Shown here piece by piece: positions 1 through 5,053 of a stretch of 7,394 bases of DNA (position 1 is its first letter; each line of letters starts with the position of its first letter). The DNA comes from Candidatus Rokuibacteriota bacterium. Lineage in GTDB: Bacteria; Methylomirabilota; Methylomirabilia; Rokubacteriales; CSP1-6. The notes below the pieces were generated by a model. It searched no databases and was not told the DNA's origin. It saw only the letters and a program-made list of their open reading frames with translations. The stretch is taken from contig JACOVB010000111.1 in the NCBI GenBank assembly GCA_016177555.1, forward strand, positions 1 to 7,394, in the 5' to 3' direction. Both the position numbers and the translations under genes were made by a program.

Positions 1-2
1 CA

Positions 3-377
3 TTCGGCCAGGGGCATCACGTCCGCCACTGGGCGCAAGGCGGCCCGACGACGCTGTCGAACCTCGCTCTGCTCTGTCGCCGGCACCACTGCGCGGACCA
101 CGAGGAGGGCTACCGGGTCGAGCGCGGCCCTGACGGCGCGCTGCACTTCCGAAGGCCAGACGGGCGGCCGCTGGCCGACGTCCCACCGCCGGCCGCGGTG
201 CCGGCCCATCCGGTGCGGGCTCTCCGGGCGCGGCACGAGGCGCAGGCGCTCCGCCTCCACGCGCGGACGGCCTGCCCGGGCTGGCTCGGGGAGCGTCTGG
301 ACGTGGGCTGGGCGATCGACGTCTTGCATCCTCTGGCCACGGGGGCCGTGGGATCACATCACCCACCGTGGGAATGA
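3..377 (+). CDS. HNH endonuclease, C-terminal part (DUF222/13E12-type), truncated by window edge
   Basis: This is the last 124 residues of an HNH nuclease; the open frame runs in from the left edge, so the start is outside. The HNH core is at the visible N-terminus: a His pair in GHHVRHWAQGG, the central Asn in TTLSNLALLC, and the final His pair in CRRHH followed by HEEGY. The tail after it (FRRPDGRPL, a Pro-rich linker, then CPGWLGERLDVGWAIDVLH) matches what I recall of the C-terminus of DUF222-HNH proteins, which are usually 350-450 residues, so most of the DUF222 part is missing here. Such proteins are multicopy in high-GC genomes and are thought to be mobile or group-I-intron-like nucleases; the exact role is unknown. 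The stop is TGA at 375-377. A short GC palindrome (380-390) and a weak 6-bp hairpin (400-421) follow, neither with a T tract. Confidence 0.85.
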   Translation, partial: FGQGHHVRHWAQGGPTTLSNLALLCRRHHCADHEEGYRVERGPDGALHFRRPDGRPLADVPPPAAVPAHPVRALRARHEAQALRLHARTACPGWLGERLDVGWAIDVLHPLATGAVGSHHPPWE

Positions 378-458
378 AGCGCGGCCCGCGGAAGCAGCAT
401 CGGGGAAACCCATTGCCCCGAGCGGTCGACGCACCGCCACTATGCCACGAGGTCGGCG

Positions 459-487
459 TTGGCCGGCCGACCCCGCCAGGGTAAAAT
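459..487 (+). promoter_or_regulatory. Putative sigma70-type promoter of the DUF4258-YgiT pair
   Basis: A TTGGCC box (459-464) and a TAAAAT box (482-487, five of six to TATAAT) are separated by exactly 17 bp. The AT-rich hexamer stands out in very GC-rich DNA. Transcription would start near 494-496, which coincides with the GTG at 496, so the mRNA would be leaderless. The same geometry recurs before the Uma2-like gene. Confidence 0.5.
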
Positions 488-495
488 ACCCCGCA

Positions 496-810
496 GTGAG
501 GGACATCCTCGATGCGGTCAGGCGAGCCGCCCGCGCCAAGATCCTCTTCTTGCCGCATGCGATCAGGCAGATGGCTCGGCCAGCCATCATGATCTCAGCG
601 AGTGAGGTCGAGCACGTCGTCGCCGAGGGCGAGGTCATTGAGGACCACCCGGAAGACGTCCGCGGGCCGAGTTGCCTGATGCTGGGTTCTGGGGGGGGCC
701 GGCCGATCCACGTGGTCTGCGCCCCCAAGAACGAGTACTCGGCCGTCATCACAGCGTACGTACCGGACCCGTCGCAGTGGTCGCCGGACTTCCGGCGGAG
801 GGTACCATAG
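496..810 (+). CDS. DUF4258 domain protein, putative toxin of a type II TA pair
   Basis: This is a 104-residue protein of the DUF4258 family, small BrnT/RelE-like proteins often encoded directly before YgiT-type zinc-finger proteins. The family pattern is clear: an N-terminal helix, HAIRQMARPAIMISASEVEHVV, then a conserved core GEVIEDHPEDVRGPSCLML, the strand RPIHVVCAPK and the C-terminal ITAYVPDPSQWSPDFRRR. By analogy it may be a ribonuclease toxin held by its neighbour; that is inference. I chose GTG at 496 because the homologous region begins there with VRDILDAVRRA and because a promoter ends 8 nt before it; an in-frame ATG at 442 would add 18 basic, low-complexity residues that overlap the promoter. 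A run of eight Gs near 691-698 falls in the LGSGGG segment, a place where indels could arise. The stop overlaps the next start (TAGTG). Confidence 0.82.
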   Translation: MRDILDAVRRAARAKILFLPHAIRQMARPAIMISASEVEHVVAEGEVIEDHPEDVRGPSCLMLGSGGGRPIHVVCAPKNEYSAVITAYVPDPSQWSPDFRRRVP

Positions 811-1022
811 TGGAGTGTGTCCATTGCAGGGGCCGGATGCAGCGAGGTGTCGCCGCCTTCAGCGTGGAGCGCAGCGGCTACCACGTCCGCTGGGATGCCA
901 TCCCCGCCTGGGTGTGCACGCAGTGCGGCGAACCGCTGTTCGAAGCCCGAGAAGTGGACGTGATCCAGCGGGCCCTGGCCGCCCTCGACCGCGAGAGCCA
1001 GAAGCTCGCCCCGGCGTCGTAG
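810..1022 (+). CDS. YgiT-type zinc-finger protein, putative antitoxin (MqsA N-domain-like)
   Basis: This 70-residue protein has the two CxxC knuckles of the YgiT/MqsA zinc-finger family: Cys3 and Cys6 (CVHC) and Cys36 and Cys39 (CTQC), followed by GEPLFEAREVDVIQRAL, the usual family ending. It lacks the helix-turn-helix domain of full MqsA, so it would be a short antitoxin that may not bind DNA itself. The GTG start at 810 shares its G with the TAG stop of the DUF4258 gene, and a good Shine-Dalgarno sequence, GGAGGG (797-802), lies 7 nt upstream inside the end of that gene, so the two are translationally coupled. Toxin-first order is like mqsRA. The domain call is firm; the antitoxin role is inferred from pairing. 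Confidence 0.85.
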   Translation: MECVHCRGRMQRGVAAFSVERSGYHVRWDAIPAWVCTQCGEPLFEAREVDVIQRALAALDRESQKLAPAS

Positions 1023-1052
1023 CCCACGCCGCCGAGTTCGTCGGGCGCTTGA

Positions 1053-1066
1053 TGTAGGCTGCTACA
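1053..1066. promoter_or_regulatory. Putative antitoxin operator, palindrome TGTAG-N4-CTACA
   Basis: The inverted repeat TGTAG GCTG CTACA ends one base before the ATG at 1068 and contains a TANNNT hexamer (TAGGCT, 1055-1060) that could be the -10 box, again 7 nt before the start codon. No convincing -35 box sits 16-18 bp upstream. A palindrome over the -10 site fits autorepression by the ribbon-helix-helix protein encoded just downstream, as is usual for VapB-like antitoxins. Confidence 0.5.
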
Positions 1067-1067
1067 C

Positions 1068-1337
1068 ATGCACAGGACACAGTTGCTCCTCCCTCGCGAT
1101 CTGCACCGGCGCGCTGCGCAGGCGGCAAAGGTGCGGGGGATGTCCCTCGGAAACCGCGTCCGGGAGGCTCTGGGCGAATACCTTGTCCGGGCAGGCAGGG
1201 TCCAGCCCTCGCCGGAGGCCATCGACGAGGTTCTCCTGGTCGAGCCGTTCGAGGACCCCGATTCGGACCCCGAGCTGTCGATGAACGTCGATCAGTACCT
1301 CTATGGAGCGCCCCGGCGAAGTCGCCGCCGTCAATGA
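1068..1337 (+). CDS. Ribbon-helix-helix antitoxin (VapB/CopG-like), orphan
   Basis: This is an 89-residue protein with a ribbon-helix-helix N-terminus: strand RTQLLLPRDLHRRA (about residues 3-16), helices through KVRGMSLGNRVREALGEYL (about 21-39), then an acidic toxin-binding-type tail (EPFEDPDSDPELS) and the ending MNVDQYLYG seen in many VapB-type antitoxins whose partners are PIN-domain toxins. It should bind DNA as a dimer; the palindrome at 1053-1066 is the obvious target. The family is normally followed by vapC with an ATGA overlap. Here an ATGA overlap does exist (1334-1337) but opens only a 12-codon frame, and no PIN domain follows in any frame. The C-terminal basic stretch RRSRRRQ is unusual. 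The antitoxin family call is good; function without a partner is uncertain. Confidence 0.8.
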   Translation: MHRTQLLLPRDLHRRAAQAAKVRGMSLGNRVREALGEYLVRAGRVQPSPEAIDEVLLVEPFEDPDSDPELSMNVDQYLYGAPRRSRRRQ

Positions 1338-1372
1338 CCGCGCTTCGCGCCGGCTTCGCGCAGTACCGCTGA
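1334..1372 (+). other. 12-codon ORF in the position of the missing vapC
   Basis: An ATG overlapping the TGA stop of the RHH gene (ATGA) opens a frame encoding MTALRAGFAQYR and then stops at 1370-1372. Its position is exactly where a coupled PIN-domain toxin normally starts. It is either the stub left after loss of the toxin gene or chance; FAQYR faintly recalls the end of some PIN toxins, but that is too short to rely on. From here to about 1439 I see no further coding signal. Confidence 0.25.
1342..1361. repeat. Short tandem repeat, 2 x GCTTCGCGC with 11-bp period
   Basis: The 9-mer GCTTCGCGC occurs at 1342-1350 and 1353-1361, separated by CG. It lies in the short non-coding gap where a toxin gene would be expected and may mark a deletion or slippage site. 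Confidence 0.5.
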
Positions 1373-1439
1373 GGCCCATCGCTTCCGGCGTCCTGCCGGG
1401 CGGCGCGCTCGATCCGGGAGATGTACCGGCGCGGGGACA

Positions 1440-1468
1440 TTGACCGGCCCGGGGCGTCCCGATACCAT
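1440..1468 (+). promoter_or_regulatory. Putative promoter of the Uma2-like gene
   Basis: TTGACC (1440-1445, five of six to TTGACA) and TACCAT (1463-1468) are 17 bp apart. Transcription would begin about 7 nt further on, at the ATG at 1476, giving a leaderless message. A naive start choice takes the TTG of this -35 box as an initiation codon, which seems wrong. Confidence 0.45.
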
Positions 1469-1475
1469 GCCACCC

Positions 1476-1832
1476 ATGGTCCCGGTGATCGAGCCGGACG
1501 TGCAGATTCGTCGCTGGCGCCGGGTGGAGTACGAGCGCCTCGTCGACCTCGGCATGTTCGTCGGCGAGCGCGTCGAGCTCCTTGCCGGGTGGCTCGTCGT
1601 CCGCGAGCCCCAGGGCAGCGCTCATGCAGCGATCGTGGGGCACATCGGCCAGGTCCTCGCGGCGACCTTCGGCGCCGGGTGGCATGCGCACGTGCACTCG
1701 CCGCTGGCTCTCGACGATGAGTCGGAGCCCGAGCCCGACGTGGCCATCGTTCCAGGCGAGCCTCGCGAGCACCTCGGCGCGCATCCCTCCGCGGCGGGCA
1801 CGCCGATTCCCGTCGCCGATCTCCTCCCCTGA
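1476..1832 (+). CDS. Uma2-family (DUF820) nuclease-like protein, internally deleted, probably inactive
   Basis: The N-terminal half is a typical Uma2/DUF820 restriction-endonuclease-fold protein: IRRWRRVEYERLVDLGMF, then ERVELLAGWLVVREPQGSAH, then SPLALDDESEPEPDVAIV with Asp88 as the first PD-(D/E)XK acidic residue. After AHPS (His103-Ser105) the sequence jumps straight to AAGTPIPVADLLP, the normal extreme C-terminus of the family. The segment that should lie between (the second acidic residue in a VVEV-type strand, the Lys of DxxxK, and the YxxxGIxEYW region, roughly 70-80 residues) is absent. The protein is 118 residues against about 185-200 normally. The reading frame is intact, so this is an in-frame deletion near 1785-1800. 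I chose ATG 1476 because a promoter ends 7 nt before it; ATG 1467 and TTG 1440 are in-frame alternatives. A folded, active nuclease is unlikely. Confidence 0.8.
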   Translation: MVPVIEPDVQIRRWRRVEYERLVDLGMFVGERVELLAGWLVVREPQGSAHAAIVGHIGQVLAATFGAGWHAHVHSPLALDDESEPEPDVAIVPGEPREHLGAHPSAAGTPIPVADLLP

Positions 1833-1878
1833 GCGGGAGGTCGGGGCTGCCGGCGCCCGCGGCGCAGGGGCGATCAGG

Positions 1879-2766
1879 TCAGCCCGATCCGCGGACCGCC
1901 CTCGTCGTCGGCGGATCCGGACGGCGGAGATCGAGCGCGGTGTGGACGGCCAGCGCTCCCAGCACGACTGCCCCGCCCGCGAGGGACAGGGCCCCCGGCG
2001 ACTCCCCGACGGCGAGCCACACCCAGATGGGCCCCAGGATGCTCTCCAGCACGGCGATCAGGGCGGCCTCGGCCGCCGGGATGAGGCGCGCGCCGGCGGT
2101 GTAGAGGCTCAGGCCCACGCCGAGCTGACCCATTCCGAAGAGGGCGAGGAGGACGAGGTCGCGGGCCCCGGCCGTCCCCGGCGCGGCCTGAGGGAAGGCG
2201 AAGGCGGCTCCGAAGGTCACGGCGAGGCAGGCCGCGGGAAGCATTCGCACGGCGCGGCGGCGGCGCATGATGACCGTGGCCGCCGCGAAGCTGAGCGCAG
2301 TCACGGCGGCCAGGCCGTCGCCGGTCAGCGAGCGCCGCCCCACGGATGCCGAGACCATCAGCACGGTCCCGCCGAGCGCCGCCGTCATGGCCACCCAGGT
2401 GCGGGGTGACACCCGCTCGCCCAGCCAGAGCCAGCCGATGAGGCCGGCGATGAACGGCGCGGTGCTGTGGATGATCAGCACATTGGCCACCGAGGTGCGG
2501 GCGAGCGCCATGACGAAGCACGTGGTGCCGGCGGCGAAGAAGAGCGCCATCGCGACTCCCGGGAGCCCCATGCCGAGGAATACCGACCGGACCCTCCCAC
2601 GCTCCCCAAGAGCGACCACGGTCAGGAGGAAGAGCGCGCAGAAGAGCGAGCGCCAGAAGACGGTGGTCCACCCGTCGGTGGCGATCAGGCGGCTGATGAG
2701 GCCGCCGCTGGACCAGCAGATTGCGGCCGCGGCGACCAGCAGGATCCCGCGGCGCTGCGGTGACGT
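1879..2766 (-). CDS. EamA/DMT-superfamily permease, start codon apparently ACG
   Basis: This is a 295-residue drug/metabolite transporter with two EamA repeats and about ten hydrophobic segments, from ILLVAAAAICWSSGGLISRL (TM1) to LSLAGGAVVLGALAVHTAL (TM10). Family marks include WRSLFCALFLL, the repeat motif APFIAGLIGWLWLGE in the first half and ESILGPIWVWLAVGE in the second. The normal family N-terminus is present in frame (SPQRRGILLV) but the codon where ATG is expected (2766-2764) reads ACG, with an AGGA Shine-Dalgarno sequence (2778-2775) 8 nt upstream. The frame holds no ATG, GTG or TTG before GTG at 2619, which would delete TM1 and TM2. The gene is last in the minus-strand operon and its ribosome-binding site overlaps the ADH stop. 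Substrate and direction are unknown; export is usual for the family. Confidence 0.82.
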   Translation of the reverse strand, partial: TSPQRRGILLVAAAAICWSSGGLISRLIATDGWTTVFWRSLFCALFLLTVVALGERGRVRSVFLGMGLPGVAMALFFAAGTTCFVMALARTSVANVLIIHSTAPFIAGLIGWLWLGERVSPRTWVAMTAALGGTVLMVSASVGRRSLTGDGLAAVTALSFAAATVIMRRRRAVRMLPAACLAVTFGAAFAFPQAAPGTAGARDLVLLALFGMGQLGVGLSLYTAGARLIPAAEAALIAVLESILGPIWVWLAVGESPGALSLAGGAVVLGALAVHTALDLRRPDPPTTRAVRGSG

Positions 2767-2774
2767 CGGCCTGG

Positions 2775-2778
2775 TCCT
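2775..2778 (-). promoter_or_regulatory. Shine-Dalgarno AGGA of the EamA gene, overlapping the ADH stop
   Basis: AGGA begins inside the TAG stop of the ADH gene and sits 8 nt before the ACG at 2766-2764. This spacing fixes where initiation is expected, and is the main reason to read that ACG as a mutated or non-canonical start rather than accept GTG at 2619. Confidence 0.45.
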
Positions 2779-3808
2779 ACCCGATGAGGAGGGCCGCGCG
2801 GCCGACGATGGCGCCCCGCTCGAGCCGCTCGTGCAGGGCCTCGGCCTCGGCCATGGGGCAGATCTCGCTGACGATGGGCCACACCTCGCCGCGGGCGACC
2901 AGGGCCAGGGTGTCCAGGACCTCCGAGCGCGTCACGTAGCGGCTGCCGAGGAGGTCCAGCTCCCCGAGGAGCATCTGCATGGCATCCACGCGGAAGACCT
3001 TGCCGGCGCCGCCGAGGGTGACCATGCGCCCCTTGACGGCCAGCGCCTTGACGGCCTGCTCGAGCGTCGCGCTGGACGAGACGTAGTCCACCGCCACGTC
3101 GACGCCGCGGCCGCCGGTCAGCTCCCTGAGGGCCTCCACCACGTCCTGGCGGCTGGCGTCCACTACGGCCTCGGCGCCGGCCCGGCGGCACGCCTCGAAT
3201 TTCCCGGCAGCCGTGTCCACGGCGATCACCCGGGCGCCGGCCCACCTGGACAGCAGGATCTGGTGGATGCCGAGGCCCCCGCCGGCGCCGAACACCGCCA
3301 CCGTCTCGCCGGGCCGGGTGCGCGTCCGGCGGTTGACCTTGTACGGGGTGGCGAGGGCATCCGAGATGACGCCGATCTCGGCCGGATGCGCCCGGTGGTC
3401 GAGCCCCTCCGGCAGCCGCAGGAAGTTGTGGGCAGGGAGGCTGACGTACTCCGCGTAGCCGCCGTCGCACTCCTTGCCGACATTGCCGCCCGAGCGCTCG
3501 CAGAGCGGCTCGAGATTGCCGAGGCACATGCGGCACCGGCCGCAGAAGAGGTAGTAGTAGGCGGTCACGGGGTCGCCCACCGCGAGCCCGCTCACGCCCG
3601 CACCCACCTCGACGATCTCGCCGGTGATCTCGTGGCCGATGATGCGCGGATAGGCGAGCGGAGTGCGGCCGGCCTTGTAGTGCTGGATGGTGAGGCCCGC
3701 CCCGCAGGCCAGGACCCGCGCCACCGCCTCGCCGGGCGCAGCGACCGGATCGGGCACCACCTCCAGGGCGAAGGGCGCGCCGGGCGCCCGCAGGACCAGC
3801 GCTTTCAT
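2777..3808 (-). CDS. Zinc-dependent medium-chain alcohol dehydrogenase
   Basis: This is a 343-residue, full-length MDR-family dehydrogenase that interconverts alcohols and aldehydes or ketones with NAD(P). Expected catalytic zinc ligands are Cys35, His59-Glu60 (in GHEITGEIVEVG) and Asp150, the last replacing the Cys of classical ADHs, as in threonine/sorbitol dehydrogenase-like members. The structural-zinc lobe is complete: Cys89, Cys92, Cys95 and Cys103 (CGRCRMC and LEPLC). The Rossmann motif is GAGGGLG (174-180) and strand two ends in Asp198, which favours NAD over NADP. It starts 7 nt after the acyl-CoA dehydrogenase stop without a clear Shine-Dalgarno sequence, so it is probably translated by reinitiation. 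The neighbours suggest oxidation of a hydroxy intermediate linked to CoA-ester chemistry; the substrate cannot be assigned from sequence. Confidence 0.92.
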   Translation of the reverse strand: MKALVLRAPGAPFALEVVPDPVAAPGEAVARVLACGAGLTIQHYKAGRTPLAYPRIIGHEITGEIVEVGAGVSGLAVGDPVTAYYYLFCGRCRMCLGNLEPLCERSGGNVGKECDGGYAEYVSLPAHNFLRLPEGLDHRAHPAEIGVISDALATPYKVNRRTRTRPGETVAVFGAGGGLGIHQILLSRWAGARVIAVDTAAGKFEACRRAGAEAVVDASRQDVVEALRELTGGRGVDVAVDYVSSSATLEQAVKALAVKGRMVTLGGAGKVFRVDAMQMLLGELDLLGSRYVTRSEVLDTLALVARGEVWPIVSEICPMAEAEALHERLERGAIVGRAALLIG

Positions 3809-3815
3809 GCCGGGC

Positions 3816-5000
3816 TCACGCGCTGAACATGAAGTTGGCGGCCTTGAGGAAGAGCGTCCGATTGGCGCCGTCGGAATGCAGGAAGGCGGCCGCGTCCCGG
3901 ACCAGCTTCTCCACGCCGAACTCCTTCATGTACCCGTGGCCGCCGTGGATCTCGAGGCACCACGTGGCGATCTTCCAGGCCGCCTGCGAGGCCATGACCT
4001 TGGGCAGGGCCCCGAGCGTCCGGTCCCAGCCATGTTCCTGGTGCTCGGCGAGCCAGCACGCCCGGTGGATGTAGGAGCGCGAGGCGTCGATCAGCATGCG
4101 CATCTCGGCCAGCTGGGCGCGGATGCCGTCGTGCTCGATGAGCGGCTTGCCGCCCTGGACGCGCAGCCTGGCCCAGCCGACAGCCTTCTCGTATGCCGCC
4201 ACCGCGACGCCCAGCGCGCTGGCCCCGGCATAGGCGTTGGACTGCGGCAAGAACTCGGCGAGCACCCGGAAGCCGCGCCCGACCGCGCCCACGACGTTCT
4301 CGTCGGGGATGAAGCAGTCCTGGAAGATGAGCTCGGCGTTGTTGGCGAGGCGCTCCCCCATCTTGTCGTGGACGACGCCCGTGGTGAACCCGGGGCGGTC
4401 GCGCTCCACGAGGAAGCAGGTGGCGCCCTCGACCAGCGGCCGGCCCGGCTCGGTCTGGGCGAAGACGAGGCAGTGGCTGGCCCGGTTGCCGTTGGAGATG
4501 AAGTGCTTGAGGCCGTTCAGGACGAAGCCCCCGGGGGCCTTGACGGCGGCGGTGCCGAAGGGCCTGGGATGCGGCACCAGGTAGTCGGAGGAGACGTCGG
4601 GCTCGGTGATGCCGATGGCGAGCATGCCGCGGGGATCGGTGGCGAAGCCCGGCAGCACGCGCGCCCGCTGCTCGGCGCTGAGCGCCTTCTGCATGATCTG
4701 GGCGATCTTCAGCGTCTGCGCGAAGATCACGGACACCCCGAGATCGCCCCGGCCCAGCTCCTCGATGACCATGGCCGTGGTCAGCGCATCGGCGCCGAGG
4801 CCGCCGTATTCGCGGCCGAGCGTCATGGTGCGGATGCCGACGGCATGCGCCCGCTCGACGATCTCCCAGGCGTAGCTCTCCGCGGGATCCCGGCGGGCGT
4901 CCAGCTCCGCCGCCCGCGGCCGCACCACCTCCTCCACGAACCGGCGCACGGTCTCCAGCATCGCCCGCTGCTCCTGCGTCTGCACGAACATCCGCTCCAT
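3816..5000 (-). CDS. Acyl-CoA dehydrogenase family protein with Asp at the catalytic-base position
   Basis: This is a 394-residue flavoprotein of the acyl-CoA dehydrogenase family, which would desaturate a CoA thioester between C2 and C3 and pass electrons to ETF. Domains run in order: N-terminal helices (RRFVEEVVRPRAAELD), GREYGGLGAD, the FAD/substrate segment GITEPDVSSD, the middle beta domain (FVLNGLKHFISNGNRA, then FLVERDRPGF), and C-terminal helices ending IHGGHGYMKEFGVEKLVRDA. In MCAD-type enzymes the base lies in a YEGT motif; here the aligned segment is HSDGAN, giving Asp377. The alternative Glu used by isovaleryl-CoA dehydrogenase also looks absent (LPQSN in place of LDLER). Of three in-frame ATGs (5009, 5000, 4991), 5000 is preferred: AAGGAG lies 9 nt before it but abuts 5009. 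It sits between the dikinase and ADH genes. Confidence 0.92.
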   Translation of the reverse strand: MERMFVQTQEQRAMLETVRRFVEEVVRPRAAELDARRDPAESYAWEIVERAHAVGIRTMTLGREYGGLGADALTTAMVIEELGRGDLGVSVIFAQTLKIAQIMQKALSAEQRARVLPGFATDPRGMLAIGITEPDVSSDYLVPHPRPFGTAAVKAPGGFVLNGLKHFISNGNRASHCLVFAQTEPGRPLVEGATCFLVERDRPGFTTGVVHDKMGERLANNAELIFQDCFIPDENVVGAVGRGFRVLAEFLPQSNAYAGASALGVAVAAYEKAVGWARLRVQGGKPLIEHDGIRAQLAEMRMLIDASRSYIHRACWLAEHQEHGWDRTLGALPKVMASQAAWKIATWCLEIHGGHGYMKEFGVEKLVRDAAAFLHSDGANRTLFLKAANFMFSA

Positions 5001-5009
5001 CGGCGCCAT

Positions 5010-5015
5010 CTCCTT
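5010..5015 (-). promoter_or_regulatory. Shine-Dalgarno AAGGAG of the acyl-CoA dehydrogenase gene
   Basis: A strong AAGGAG is directly adjacent to the ATG at 5009 but 9 nt from the ATG at 5000, so it selects the second Met. It is the best ribosome-binding site in the operon and suggests this gene is translated independently of the preceding one (53-nt gap). Confidence 0.6.
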
Positions 5016-5053
5016 GTCGGAACTGATCTCAGCGTGGAGGCCGCGCGGGCCGC

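Noticed and set aside
400..421. Hairpin TCGGGG...CCCCGA after the HNH gene as a terminator.
   Set aside because: The stem is only 6 bp with a 10-nt loop and no T run; this is weak evidence in GC-rich DNA.
442..495. ATG at 442 as the start of the DUF4258 protein.
   Set aside because: It would add 18 residues unlike the family and place the promoter-like boxes (459-487) inside the gene; GTG 496 fits family length and promoter spacing.
1334..1439. Remnant of a PIN-domain (VapC) toxin after the RHH gene.
   Set aside because: No reading frame shows the conserved Asp motifs of PIN domains; the resemblance of FAQYR to a toxin C-terminus is too short to claim.
859..1784. Minus-strand frames over the accessory genes (859-1473, 1062-1784) as genes.
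   Set aside because: They are low-complexity, unsupported by any recognisable domain, and antisense to genes with clear motifs and start signals.
1833..1878. Bidirectional terminator between the convergent Uma2-like and permease genes.
   Set aside because: The 46-bp gap is GC-rich but I could not find a stable symmetric stem or a T tract on either strand.
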